A stretch of DNA of 64,000 bases from Lingula anatina (Eukaryota > Brachiopoda > Lingulata > Lingulida > Lingulidae). The stretch spans positions 271,800-335,799 of the forward strand of contig NW_019775225.1 of NCBI RefSeq assembly GCF_001039355.2. Reading direction: 5' to 3'. Shown here one piece after another: positions 49,850 through 63,327 of the stretch. The first letter of the stretch is position 1. The number at the start of each line of letters is the position of its first letter. A model generated the notes under the pieces. The model was not told where the DNA came from, did not search any database, and was given only the letters and a program-made list of their open reading frames with translations. The translations under genes were made by a program, and so were the position numbers.

Positions 49850-52800
49850 CCCCGTTCGACACGTTCGGCTCCCATGTCCTAGTAGATAATTACTTGGATT
49901 TTTATTTAATATATTACTGAAGACCCTGTAAGACTATCGCTATGATATGAGTGTATAACGGAATACTTCGTAATAATTTAACAAGTGCACATCTGACACT
50001 AAAGAAAGCTTAAAAGACACTTGGTCTTTAAGGATTCTTCCAAATAATTCATTACTGACTTGTTTTACTTTAGGTCAAGAACATTAAATCGAACTGAAGG
50101 CAAAAAGGCACCATGTTTTCCTTTGGTCTTTTTCCAGTGACAACAATTTACCAATATATTCTAGGTGTACATTTAGAGGCCACATGCATGTTTAGATCAT
50201 TAGATCACATGTATTGCATTTATATGCAAGAACGAAAGCATGAGTTCATTTGCGACTGGGCTTCGAATTTGTGGTTCAGTCTATTGACTGCTTTGTCTCC
50301 TTTCCCTTCTGATACTAGCTTTCATCTAAAGCCTGTTAACAGAGCGCCAATGTGGCAAGCTGGGGTAATACTAGAGTTGTGCGTTCCGAGCTTATTGCGC
50401 ACTACAGCCCTGGTTCTGACACCTATTTCAGAATAAGATTGACGATACATTCAGCATTGAGCTTGTGATGGTACAATGGCCTTTTCCATGCTCCCGCTTC
50501 CCTTATGCAATTACGCAGATGATTACTCTTTGCACTTTTTTCTGCATCCCAAGCGTTGAGATAATCGAAGAGAATAAACATTCATGAATAACTAAGTGAA
50601 ATAAAACCTGTCGCTCTGTATCTGTACGGGAGTCAATAAAACGCCTACGCTACCCCATAACACTTCCACGTGTTTATTTATCGTTTCATTCACTCGCAGA
50701 GAACCGTCTGGGCGCAGCACATTTTCCCGATACGGCGAATTAAGCGCTAATCTTCCGTGGCGCGGCCTTCCACTGTTTCTCTTTCAGCAGCGTGCTCCTA
50801 CCTGTTGCTACTGATGTCCCGAAATCTACCTACATTCTTGTGCCTGCGGACAAACAGACTGCGGGGCATAGGGGGAATAAAATTACCTTACGTACACAAG
50901 GATGTGTTGATTTTCGGGCGCTCCGGCGTTCAGAACCAATGGAGCAAAAATTAAATAAATCTCTAATGCTGCACATTTAGCTCATTATATTCAAACGGTT
51001 TGTTAAGCAACAGAAGGAGAATCCAGTGTTGTGATTTGTGGCGAGTGAGACCTTGTCACCATTGTTACAGTCATGGAGATGGCTCGTCCTCTCCCAATAC
51101 CGAGCGTCGCGCGGTCTCAGATTCCGAGATTTTTCTATTAAGCATTAATCTATAACGTTTGCACGAATGGATCGGGTTAAAACAAAAAGGTTAAGAATTT
51201 CACTTAAATTACCCATTATGGAAGCTGCAGAGGTCTGGATTTGTTGTAAAGATTGATTTAAGTCGATTCTGAAACTTCGAAATATTCTGGTCGCTTCAGA
51301 GAATTTTAAAGTTTAATAAGAAAACCATCCTATCCCAGCCTATCTCGAGGCTGGCGGCACTGTATGACGTCATACGAAACTAGAAATCGTGCGACAATCC
51401 GCGCGATGGTAGGCTTGTTAAAAGGGTAAACGCTTCATTTTATAGTACATATGTTCAACTAGGCAGGAATGTTCCTTAGGCTAAAAGGTGGAGTTGAGTA
51501 TTCAGTGATTAGGGTGAACCGCTATGCGCTGAGCATCTTACCTTGGAAGGAATAGAAAAATGACACACAAAACATTATGCATCCTACTGTAGTTAAATAA
51601 ACTGTTATTCGACAGAATGCAAGGCATGGTAGGCCTACACCAGAAAATATCCGCGGATATATTTTGTCAACTTTCGCTCGTTACCGCACCGCGCGCTAGT
51701 CTACCCTTATCCCGACCCCAATAGCCAAGGGAGAGTTTGATCTACATGTATCTGGATAAAGTCTCATTACGAGAGGTAACGAGAGCTCTACAGCTTGTCT
51801 CAGGTGTTTAAATTTTAAGGTTAGCGAATGAAAGTGTCTTCCTCCAGGAGACGGTATATAGGATATAGGCCTAGCTTACAGTGGTATGTGCTAACGGTGC
51901 TGAGCCCGGTATAAAGCCTACTAAAAAAACATGCAGTATGTATTAAAACTGAATAGCCTACGCCCTAGTAAGTGTATTTCGGGGGCCTTTATGTTTGTCC
52001 AGTGGAGGTTAAAAGGGTCAAGTTAAATGACCTTTCTTAAAGAAACACCCCCAGGAAGAATTCTCGCCTCAAAAGCAAGTTTTGTAGAATGAGCAAGTTT
52101 ACAGATATTGACGTAATATATTCGGTTTAAGTGGAAAAGCTAGGAGAGAGGCCGATGAAATATCCACAATGGTACGCCCCATAGCCTATAGGCCTACGAT
52201 AGTTTCCTGCAGAAACTACACCGATTACGGGAATAATGATGTAACGGGCGTTCGATTACACACAGACAAAGGAGGCAAATTGCTAATTAACTCTCCTCGC
52301 GTATTAATTTTCAGTTATCCACCTAGTTTCATTCAAAAGTGCTTATAATCCAAACAAACAACGATCAAACATCGTGGAATTAAGCCTACAATGCACTCTG
52401 AAGAAAGCAAGGCTCGTCGTGCTTCGTGGACTCAGACACAGAATGAAAAACCATGCAGAAAGGAGAGGTTACTTAGTTAAGTCACCATCTACCTGGTCAT
52501 TGACACGGACGCTCTGGACTGGCTTAGTGACCTCTAGTAGGCTACCCCGCTGAACAGCGCACATTATCTCGTACTGACCTTCCACTTGACCAGGGCTAGT
52601 TTTCAAAGAACGCCAGGTCGCCACCCACTGACCTCCAGTTTTGATACAATTTGATACAATTTATCATCTTAAGTAGCCAGCGAGAGCCGTCTGTGGAATT
52701 CCATAAATACGAGCTCTGGGGCATTGTGTCATTTTTTAGTTTATTTTAAATAGAATATGGTTTTACCTATGCTCAATAAAATGCACCCTTCATCTGTGGA

Positions 52801-53637
52801 TTATTGGCGCACACAACAACAGCAATACGAGAAAAAACCTAAACATGACACAGCCGACAGGCAGAAAAGGCAAAAAAAGAGGAAAAATAAATCAAGTGAA
52901 ATTGAAGAATTCTTTTGCCATCCAAGTCACATGTACACGCCATCAACAGGTGGCAGAGTGAGTTAAATACCGGAGTTGCCGCGGCTAAGTGCTCGCTCCT
53001 TGTTGCAAAAACAATTATTTGGTCTTGGTTCAAGGCCGTAGCCCCCGTGCACTTGATGGAGATTTTAAAAGATTTTATCAGGTGCACTTGCTTTTGTTCT
53101 GAAAATTTCTACTGCTGGTGGACGTCAAATCTGCCCGCGTATCAAATTATCAACTTTGCGTCAATTTGTTTTCGTTTTTATTCCAATACCGCTATATAAC
53201 TTGTCTCTGTTGAAATTAGTCTCTATGCACGGTTGGGTAATATACCCAGACTACCGCTATTTTCATTAATTCAACCCGAGCGTGCGTAAGCTGAATGCGC
53301 TTGCAGTCAACTTGGTTTGTTTTTCCCACTATAAATCAAACTTAATGCGACCACCAATGTTACTCAGCTCCGTTGACAAACATCGTGAATATATTCCAAT
53401 GTAGTGACTGTCCCCATGTTGTTAAATATTTTGTCAAACGGTTTTGAACATATTCATGAATTTTCATACAGCAATATTTGGTCTTACACATCACGTGTGA
53501 GATTTTTGTCGCAACTGCTACTCTTGTCGTCCCCCTCGCTGCCGAGAAGGGCTGTGTTTTACTATGATGACAGTAGGCTTATCAGTCGTCGCGCCAAGTG
53601 GCGTTAAATTTTTTAGTGATGAAGGTTTTATGCTGCC

Positions 53638-53689
<52 letters not shown>

Positions 53690-54740
53690 AGAGAGAAAGA
53701 GAGAGAGAGAGAGGGGGAGAGAGAGAGAGGGAGAGAGAGAGAGAGAGAGAGAGGGGGGAGTTCTGTACAATTACAGTTAACTGCACAACAATACCATTTC
53801 AACATGTTTTGTGTGGCGTGTCAATTATTATTTTTTTCTTTCAGAAACGACGTTCTAGGCACAGAGTTCCGCCCTTATCGCTGAAAAGTTCACCCCCAAC
53901 TCTCACGGGTTCTCGCGTGTTTTCTAGATTCGTGTGACGTCAGCCTAGTTAAAGGGTATCTCGGATTATTCCCATATTGCTGTTGTCATATTTTCTACCA
54001 TGTACTGTGCCAGCAACACTCGACCCGAGTCTGATAGTCTGAAAACGCTTTGTTCCAAAGCCCCAAAAGACCATTTTAACTAAGACCCATGTCAGACTAG
54101 CTAGCTTTAGGAAGAAGACGTCTGGGTCACCTCTCAGTTCCACCCCACCCACCAGCTCATGCCACTGACATTTTGACCCCGGGGTGACAAGAGGGGTGGG
54201 TGCGTTTTCCGATGTTTTGGTTAACCCGTTGCTGGACGTGGACTCTTTGGCAATACTGCATGATGCCCTGGTATCGTAATCTCTGAACTTGCCTGCTATC
54301 TGTTTGTGTTTTGCTGACCCCAGGCTGCAAACATTTCTACTGGGACTTATTTATTTATCTATTTATTTATTGAGTATACGGGTACAGTGGTAATATATAC
54401 TGTTGAGTACGTGTCTTGAAACAACACAGCATGCTTTGAGATGCTGACTAGAGACAAGATGAAGAGTATATGATATGAGGAGACGACCAATAGTTTAATA
54501 GTTTACTTGGAGGACCTCAATGTCACCATGACCCCCCACCCCTACCCCACCCCCTCGTACCGAACTGTCTAAACAAATACATGGTGACACATTTAGTCTG
54601 TAATCAGAGCAAGTCTGTTTCTGTATTCTCGCAGAAATTATTTAGTACGTGACACATCAGCAGGTTTGTCACTCTTATATTCTTGGTTGAGCATTTTTTG
54701 TCTTCTGGTACAATGCAATCCACTGCAGTGCAAGTCTAAG
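49850..54740. other. Intergenic DNA, no gene recognised
   Basis: Mixed AT-rich sequence with several small reading frames that show no known domain. One at 52757-52966 is Lys-rich (KRQKKRKNK) but has no recognisable family or splice context. The main structured feature is the GA microsatellite at 53641-53758. Confidence 0.55.
53641..53758. repeat. (GA)n microsatellite with G-run interruptions
   Basis: About 118 bases of GAGAGA broken by runs of G. It produces artefactual Arg/Glu or Leu/Ser reading frames on both strands. Confidence 0.96.
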
Positions 54741-54955
54741 GGCGCATTCCCATAGATTTTAGATCGATCTATCCCCATGGGGAGTCTCACTAGATCACTG
54801 TCAGATAATCCGGCTTAAATGCCCGTCCCGCCTACTACAAGCTGTAAGCGGGTAATTAACTTTCGTGTCCGCCCAGCTGACAGCTATTTAGCGTGAACCC
54901 CCAAGGAGTTAGGTCGATCTAGTTTGGATCGATCTAATCTCTGGGAATGGGGTCT
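54741..54955. mobile_element. MITE-like element, AGATCGATC family, intergenic copy
   Basis: Left end GCGCATTCCCATAGATTTTA then GATCGATCTA. Right end GGATCGATCTAATCTCTGGG then AATGGGGTCT. The interior shares CCGCCTACT..AGCTGTAA and GGTAATTAAC with the SARDH intron copies. CTAAG occurs at both borders. It proves the family is dispersed rather than private to SARDH. Confidence 0.75.
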
Positions 54956-57900
54956 AAGAGTAGCTTACGCCTAAAAAAAATGGTCCTCCAGTTGTCGCTC
55001 CAATTTGTAGGAGGACCCCATCGTATCTCCACCAAATTCAAGTTAAGGTTACTAAAGTTCAAAACCCTTTTTATCATATGAAGAAAACTATGGGACGGCT
55101 CGCCCTATACAATGTGACAGAGGCAAAAGTTCACAGTACCCGCATACCGTCGACTGGGAGCAAGTGAATAGGGTGAAGGTGACGGCGTCTGGGACACCTT
55201 AGATCCCTGTCCCCGCTGTGACTGAACCTTCACTTGTGCCACTGTCTTCACAGCAGACGCGCACCAGAGTTAACTAACTCAGGTTTTCATAAGCAATAAT
55301 GACGACGAATTTGCAAGAAGGGTGATCTTTCTTTTGCTTTTGTATATTTTGACGTTTTATTGGTTATTTCTATCATTTATTCTTGTTAGATATAAGTCAT
55401 TTTTATGTTTCTTTATTTATTTGCTGATCTAGCTGCATTAAAGTTGCTGCATTTTCTTTACATTTGCCAGAGGGATCGCAACATAAATTACGGAAATTAG
55501 TCAACTAAATGACCTATCCAGAAGACATACACAAGTAGGCCTACACGTGCATATGATACATTACAACATACTATTGACGGGCTCCGATCAAACAGACAGA
55601 TAACATTTTTTAAGCAGAGTGCTATAAAAATATTTCCTTTCCCTTGTTTCACCAACTTCACTCCACATATGTGATATGGAAATCCTAAATTCAGCTTATT
55701 CTTTTATTCTAAAAGCAGGTAGCCGAATAAGCTGTCTGATAACCCCCCCCCCCCCCCAAATACAGGCCAGTTCCCCTGTCAGTGAAGCATCTTCAGTTGG
55801 ATTCCAAACGCATACACAATCTGTCGAACCCCATGTTCCTGATATCGTGGGTATGAGATAACTGAGGCAGCGTTCAGCTCGGTTTTAACAAACAACATCT
55901 CCGTTTTTATACTTAAAAGGGGGGGGAATTAAGTGAAAATCCTTCTGTAACCATGTTTTCAATCAACACTTTGGTCAGTTCTGGGGATTAAGTCTGGGCT
56001 TACAATATTAACCAAGATTACGAATTCTCCGTCCACAGGAGTTAGTTATTAAACTTTTTGGTCAAGAACCCACTGAATGCCGCCTCATTCCTGTATCAAA
56101 TATTGGACAACTAGTTTCAACAAGATAAAGAATGTATACATCAGCCTCCGTGTTATATGATAAACAATGAATCTACATATTTTCAATAAGATAATATTGG
56201 AAGCATTGTCCGACTTGAATATCACCCTCTTTACCACTGTTTCTCAATTTAAACCACTTCAGATCTGAAAACCAAGCAAAGAACATCATAATCCACAAAA
56301 CGAAAAAAACTATTTATTCAAAACGATAAAGAAAAAACCGACAAAGACTGCATTCCTGCTGACTTCAGGGTCGTTGGTCGTATAGCCCCCTGTGTCACAC
56401 TGGGACGCTCCAGCTACAATGTTAATTCCAGTTCGATACATTGTACCCCTGCCGCGCGGACCCCACCATCCTTGACGCTGACTGATCCTGCTGGCCTCGA
56501 GGGTTTGTCGATAATGGACCTTCTCGGGCAGTTATTGGAGCTCTCTTCCCGCCGCCCCGGGTCCCTCAGCCATCGAGGGCATATTCCGACCAGACAGTTA
56601 CGCCGAACTCGCCCGCAGGGACCGGGTCTCGAACCTTAAGTGTCTATTCATTCCGTCTATAAAGCCATACAGGCTAACAGCAGGTCACTTGGAAGGGTTT
56701 TTTCCATAATAAAGAGAACCTACTCAGACTGATCAGGCTAGTCTGTGTTCAGAGTCCTCCATAATGCCTAGATTACATTTGAAATTCGATGGTCGTAGGG
56801 TGCACGTATACTACCCGTACTACCCTTTTCGTACGGCGTCTGAGCGGAGGTAAACGGTGGCCTTGCGAAATCGCACGGAATCGTAAGGATTTAAGGCCAT
56901 GTAAAGTAGACATACTCGGAGTAGCCCGTAGCTCCTTACGATTTCCAAAAAAAAAAAAAAATAATAATAATAATAATAAATAAATTTTAAAAAAATAGTA
57001 CGTGCAATTTCATCGCACGGCTCCCGTGTAAATGTAATCTAGGCTTTAGTATGTGTGGCTGTCGGGGAAAACTTGTTATGTACTTCTTTCTCAAGCAGTG
57101 ATTGGGGGGGCTCTATATTATTTCAATACATTTTTGGGTATCAGGGGGCCCGCATTTACAGAGACTTGCCTCCCCATTATCTTCTGACACGAAAAGGCGA
57201 AAATAGGTTTTATGTAACGGTTTAACAGTTGAACTGTTATTTATGATGCCAAATGCGTGCAAAAAGTTCAGTTTATTCCAACAAAATAATGTGAACATAT
57301 GTATATCGCCCTTGTCTTATAACAACTACTGTGTTTCTACCGAACTGGTGAATGCTTTTTAAATTGAGATCAAATTTTAAATTATATTGCCAAACTAAAC
57401 GCTGTCACTGTTTGAGTAAGAAACGTTAAAATCAAGTTTTTATTAAAAGACAACAATTCAAAAGTCATCCATATTGGTCAAACAGACAAGTCTAACAATG
57501 TAGCAATCATATAACATTACAATACAAGGCCATAAGATGTATTCACCAGAACATAAATCAATTGAATTGAAATTGTTCGTGACTGTGGTGTCACTGTGCT
57601 TAACCTGTTACCACAAGGAAAAAGCACACGGTTAGTAAGGATGAAGACGAGTTGCGAGAGAAACAACGAGCGCAGCCCATATTTATCATTTTCACACAAC
57701 ATTTCCCACCACGGGCCGTGTGAACTCCAAACAGTAGGTAAGTTAAGGAGGAGATCACAAACGCCGCCTGCTTTCAGCAGCTGTCACAGGTAGCGTCCCC
57801 AACAGGTGTCAGAGACGAGGACAGCGTCCCCTCCACCGCGACACGAACGCTCTGCATTACTGCCCAGGTAACAGCGGACCCACTAGAACCGCGTAGTTGG

Positions 57901-60900
57901 AATGTGACTTTGTCAAAAAATGGCGATGAGACTTTGAAATAAAATGGCAATGAGACGGGAACCCCTTAAACCCTGGTGTATATACTATAGGTCCAAGATA
58001 TTGTCATAAAATGACTGTTCCTTCCTAATTTCTTTTTTTGGACAAAGAGATTTTTCCTTCAAATAGCTGACTACCACTCTTTGGTCACAAGGCCCGCTTG
58101 TAGTCTGTTACAAAATTATTGTATCGTAATTGTATTGTAATTATTATTTCCTTTATTTTTGTGTACTACTTTAGAGGCCCCTGACATCAGAGAGTCGCTG
58201 ACTACTGTCTTTGTAATTTGGTGAATGGATAGAGCATTATCTGAGACCTCTGGCGAATAAATAAATAAATAAATAATAGACTGATCTAGTCTTTTATCCA
58301 CAGTAATTGCCCAGAATGGATTTGGACATTTCGTGTAATCTAGGTAACATAATTTTGGACAACATCTTTGACTTGCTAAAAATATTCAATTTCACACAAA
58401 GTTCTCCTTTATTCTGTAAGAAATAGGGGGGCTACCATTGATTCCACTTCACATTAAAGGTAAATAAGTAAAAACTTCAGCCCATAACATCAGGAATTTT
58501 CCGTCAGTTTTCTACAGAACAGCGTCATTCCGAATTGGCCCTTCATTCAACTGCAGCACGGGTAGCTATTTAAAGTAGGCACCAACATACCACAACACTG
58601 CACTACGCAGAAATTGCAGACATAAATCACGCTTAATTCATTCCGTCCGAAGCAGGGCCATTAAACCAACGACACACTAAAGCCTCACTTAGTATCCATT
58701 TTGTTCAGCTGACCTGGAGTCCAGTGCTTTTCTCCTTCACGGAGCAATCATAACCCATTCTGCAAACAAGCTGACCGCTGTCCCTCCAGTTGCATAAGTT
58801 GAAAGCAAATCTCTCACCGGCAAATCAACGACAAATCTCTCACCGGTTATAAACTGAGTGATGACCTCTGTGTACGTGATTTTTTTCGGAGGTGGGGTGA
58901 GTCGGGGGAATAGGATACAGAGACATGGGGGGGGGGGGGAGGGAGGGGTGGAGGTTGGCAAGCATTAGACTATATTATGTAAGGACCTGGCTGAGCCGCC
59001 AATAGCTATCATTTATACATTCCTAGGGTAAACAGCCATAGGAAATCATAGCTTGTAAACCGAGGGACTTCATTATTCAGGCAATTGATCTACCAGTAGC
59101 ACCATATTGGCCAGCTAAGCTAGTGGCAAATGTTCGAGGTTTACCTAACGTTTGGCGCGGTTGATCCAGTTACTGATCACCAGAATAACCGCAGGCGTGG
59201 GAAAATTCTGAAACTTATTTAAATCTTCAGCGCGTTCTCATTGTTCGTGATTATTATACAGGGGACTGATAAGTTTAAGTACAGTGGAATAGTCGCGGCG
59301 TTGTTATCACTTTACTCTATCTTTCACGACAAGATCTTTTCTTCAGTGTGAAGTTCAACCGCCTTGGGTCCCCACTTACTTTGTAAACACACTATTTATA
59401 CCGTTATACTTGGTCTCATAATGTCATCCTTCTATTCTACACCTCGTATGTATTACATCTTGTTACAATAATATACTAGTCGTACCAATGAAGATAATAA
59501 ACGCAATCTTTCGATAGCCTTAGCGAAAGAAACACAGTCCATGACGAATTTCCAGTAATCTTGTTCTGCGAGCACTAAGTAAATGTAAATAACTAATGGC
59601 GTCCCAAGGGGGCTAGAGATCCTTGCAAATCTCCCAGTTCTGCTCCATCTCTAGGTGCAAGATAACCGTTAAATGAAATGATTTCACTTAACCCAAGAAG
59701 TCCCGGACTAGTGGTAACAAACCCAACCGGTTTCCCGGCGGCTAAAACTGGTTAATTCTGTGTCTTTGTTGATATATGGTTTCACATGTCATACAGAAAT
59801 AATAGTGGAATATTTGTGTCCGTTTATAGTAACTTGTATTGGTGTAAAATCGATACTAAACGCGACAGAAACAAATTGAACTACAACAAAATTGATATTC
59901 AATACGCGAATATATTCATCTTCCCTACCCGACAGTGAAATAAATGAATTTATAATGACAGTTTCGGTTACTTAAGCCTATATACTAGAAACACATCTGA
60001 CTATATTCTTAACAGTATTTATTGCAGATTATCGCATCATTTAAGGCAAATGGTCTTTGAAAAATAATCACAGCATAACAGTATTCAAGTATTAAACATC
60101 TGTTAAATTTGTGTTAAGCAGCATTAACAATTGTGATATATTTGTGACGAACACTATCATTAACGAGAAACATAATGCACTAGTTTTTGTAGGTCATTGC
60201 ACAAAATGGTTGAACCTTCACTGCACTGCGTACCACTATATTGCATTTTAATTAAATTGCGTATTTGAAAATTTTGCACAACATTCGCTGGCTCTCACCG
60301 CTGACTTTCGGACATGCACCCTCTCTTCCCAGGAGTCGTCTGCTATTGCCATTGTTTCGAATTTCCATTAAAAGAGTTCTACATGCAGTGTTCGGCGTTC
60401 GTTGCAAATTCTTTGTCGTCTGTCGACACTCTAATAAAATTCCAGCAAAGTCAAATCTGCCAGCGGAATCATTTCTCACCCACTATCCGTCATCTTTGAA
60501 TCCTGTCGTCTGTTCACGTCGTCCGCTACGGTAGCTGGCTGGGCGGGCGGTTTTCACCAAATCCAGCAACTTAATAAGCCGGTTTAGGACATAAAACGCG
60601 CCAAAGTTCACGACTCATCATCTGTTCCAAGTTTCTATCAAACTGACATCTTTAGCCGCAGCACATTAGCCCGCTATCCACCGGTGCGTGACAGTGCGGC
60701 AATTTGGACAATTATCACTTTTTAATTGCCCTGTTATTGCAGTCGGAACATGAACTCTGTCCCCGGCTCCCCATAGTTAAAATTTAACCAGGATTGAGAG
60801 AAAGATACGCAGATTGGACCTTCTTCATATCTCAAGTCAATAAAACCGATAATACTGCCGACATTTCAAGGAGTGAGGGAAGTTTATTAAACAGCTCCCC

Positions 60901-62331
60901 TGGCCTGGATGAGACGCTAAAAATGCTGCTGAAAGAGACTAGTCACAGTTCAGCGCCATTCTAATCCACAGGCAAAGAGAGACGACGCAGCAGCCTGGGG
61001 AGGGGTGTGGAAATCCCAAAATTATTATCAATATCACATTATTCCAATCACTGAGGTAAACGGTCGAACTTTACGGGTGGCCATAAAAAGAGCTTGAGGT
61101 CCGAGATGGCGATAAAAAAACGACGCTGTTCTTTTTTTCCATTCTTCTATCCGAAACCGGCCCAATATATCCAGTTTACAGCGTAGTAACAACCACAAGC
61201 GCTGTAGACGTTGGCTGTGCGGCCTCTCCAGTCGGACTCTAAATCTCTCCTCACACTGAGAGGCAGTCCCGTAGTAATACTAAGCCTCGGAAAAATACTG
61301 ACGTGCAGCACAAGTACAAAAATAAACTTTGGATATCGCTATTTTCATCACGTGGTGACGTATTGTAAACAGCCGTGGTGGCCCATTGCGTGGTCTTTAA
61401 ACTCTGTACACAATATTTACACTATAGTCTATACATATATATATATATAGCATTATATAATACAACATATTAATAAATTTCAAAGTGATCAATTATTTAA
61501 ATGAACTTCCCATTCCTATCTGTCAACGATCACAGTAAGCCGAAAAACTCAATTAAACAATTAAAATCTCTGAAGACTTCCAACAAGTGAACGGAGGTAG
61601 CTTAAACGTGGACAGAAATCGCTCTAATGCCCGGTCGGTTCGCGACAGGTGCTCCGGCTGAGCTGTGGGAAGAACTGGGACACCCTTTCTCTGGTAAATT
61701 CAGTCCGTATTAAGTGTGCTTTAATATTGTACAGTTTATATGGCGTGGCCGTGTGTGCAGCTGGCGGTATTGAGCAGAGGGCCTATACGGCTGACAACTA
61801 GGCTGTGCCCGTATTTCATATTGCGCGGTGGCAATAGATTCGATTTATAACAGTAAAACAACTTATGAATGACTCCAGACATTGAATGAAGTGTTACGAT
61901 GAGAATAAGAAACAAAGGCGAACAAGAAGTCTTTCTGTAAATTGTGAACATGATCCTCTACAGTGGAGTTACGCATCGCTGGGTGCTGTTTCACGATTGC
62001 GGGGCTAGAACTTAAGTTCTTATGACTTCTGCTATGAACTGTAAGTGTTATTTAGTCTGCGCAGCTAATTCTACACGACCTCGCACGTACGATAACCCAG
62101 ACCCGCATCCTCCACTGTTCACACGCTATCAATCCACAGAAATGGTGCACTTGTTTCTGCAGCCCAGATTCGGAGGATTTTTCTCAATGGGCCCTCTCTG
62201 CAGCACGTGTGTACCACACCTGCGGAAGCAGCAGCAGCCGAGGCGAGTTCTCATCTATTCAATATGAACCTGGTCTGTTTGCTCGCGACCGATCTCGCGG
62301 GGGTCAGGTTGTTATTTTAACTATCCCATTG
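54956..62331. other. Intergenic DNA between the AGATCGATC element and NRARP
   Basis: No protein-coding gene recognised. It holds a C run at 55742-55757, a GC-rich patch at about 56390-56640, an A/AAT run at 56947-56995, a G run at about 58928-58938 and a (TA)n run at about 61435-61449. One isolated CGTGGGAA (Su(H)-type) occurs at 59196-59203. Confidence 0.55.
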
Positions 62332-62655
62332 CTACCGTTTCTGTGCTCGCCGTGCGTTAATTAAGTAGACGACGATGTCCTGGTGACCCCCATAGCACGC
62401 TAAATGCAACGCACTCCAGCCGTCCTTATTCGCTAAATGCACGTCTGCACCGAATTTCACTAACAGTTTAACCACCTCGAAATTCCCATCCTGTATGCTT
62501 TGGTGCAGGGGCGTCTGACCGTCTTTGTCGTATGAGTTCACGTTTATTTTACCCTCTCTTTCTTGTAAAATTCTACGCAGTTCATGATGGTCGCCATTTT
62601 TTAAGGCTTCTTGAAAAACCTCCTGATAACCCGTAGTCCCCGCGGAGCAACTCAT
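62332..62655 (-). CDS. NRARP: Notch-regulated ankyrin repeat protein, 107 aa, single exon
   Basis: A small nuclear/cytoplasmic feedback regulator that binds the Notch intracellular domain-CSL complex and limits Notch signalling (vertebrate knowledge). Residues 10-35 are a helical lead (YQEVFQEALKNGDHHELRRI). NVNSYDKDGQTPLHQS begins the ankyrin region. Repeat GQTPLHQSIQDGNFEVVKLL (46-65) continues VKFGADVHLANKDGW. The second repeat is SALHLACYGGHQDIVVYL (81-98), and a basic tail NARRAQKR ends the protein. Length and layout match the 114-residue vertebrate protein, and vertebrate NRARP is also intronless. The start at 62655 is the only suitable Met. Three Su(H) sites upstream support Notch control. 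Confidence 0.94.
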   Translation of the reverse strand: MSCSAGTTGYQEVFQEALKNGDHHELRRILQEREGKINVNSYDKDGQTPLHQSIQDGNFEVVKLLVKFGADVHLANKDGWSALHLACYGGHQDIVVYLINARRAQKR

Positions 62656-62837
62656 GTCTACAGCGTTCCCGGGACTCGCTCAACAAAATCCGCTACGACG
62701 CAAAAAGTATTCGTTCCACTTTTTCTCTGTAATCTGCGCTGGTAATTCTAAACGGCCGCTCTGTAGTTGGTGTGTAGCATCGGGTCGACCGTGTGATATA
62801 CAGCTCTAACCCAATTCACAGCGAAGGGACAACGTTA

Positions 62838-62845
62838 TTCCCACA
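62838..62845 (-). promoter_or_regulatory. Su(H)/CSL site, NRARP-proximal
   Basis: TGTGGGAA on the minus strand, about 183 bases upstream of the NRARP start codon. Matches the YGTGRGAA consensus. Confidence 0.6.
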
Positions 62846-62890
62846 CATTGAATGAATCCAGCTTCAGGCCCAGAGCACTGTTGTCGTTGG

Positions 62891-62902
62891 GATTTTTTAT
62901 GG
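62891..62902 (-). promoter_or_regulatory. Possible TATA-like element for NRARP
   Basis: The minus strand reads CCATAAAAAATC about 240 bases upstream of the ATG. It is placed reasonably for a TATA-type promoter with a 200-base 5' UTR, but the match is loose. Confidence 0.3.
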
Positions 62903-63140
62903 TCCTTTAAACTACCGAGCGCGCTCGCTGAGTATTAAAACTGCAATTGAACTCCGTCGTGTCTTTGCTCCTCTCTTCTCACTGACCTGGTCCAAGATTT
63001 ATTAACTCCAAGGTTGAAAAGTTTACATGTGTAGACGTTTTTCTCCGACGGAACTTGGTTAAAATTCCTTCACTGTATCAACTTTATAACTTTGAAACTG
63101 TCTAGAATATCTGAATTGCACTTGTAACCTTGCAGCTTGG

Positions 63141-63148
63141 TTCCCACA
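63141..63148 (-). promoter_or_regulatory. Su(H)/CSL site, NRARP upstream
   Basis: TGTGGGAA on the minus strand, about 490 bases upstream of the NRARP ATG. Confidence 0.55.
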
Positions 63149-63327
63149 GTCCCCAAATAGCTCAGTATTTTGGTCTACGCCGTGTAATGTCCGTCCAACT
63201 GCGGAATATTTAGGACAAGTTGCTCTATTCCACGGCTGGCCGCTGCTGCACAAATTTACCCTGGTTTAGAATGACAATGCTCTCGATGCGGTTTCTCACC
63301 CGCTGCCCTCCATGCACCAATCCCCAG

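Noticed and set aside
50113-50436. 107-codon frame in intergenic DNA
   Set aside because: No recognisable similarity or domain; length is possible by chance in this much sequence.
52757-52966. Lys-rich 69-codon frame
   Set aside because: Basic low-complexity segment with no known family, no conserved motif and no splice context.
53518-53884. Arg/Glu-rich and Ser/Leu-rich frames over 53641-53758
   Set aside because: Produced entirely by the GA microsatellite.
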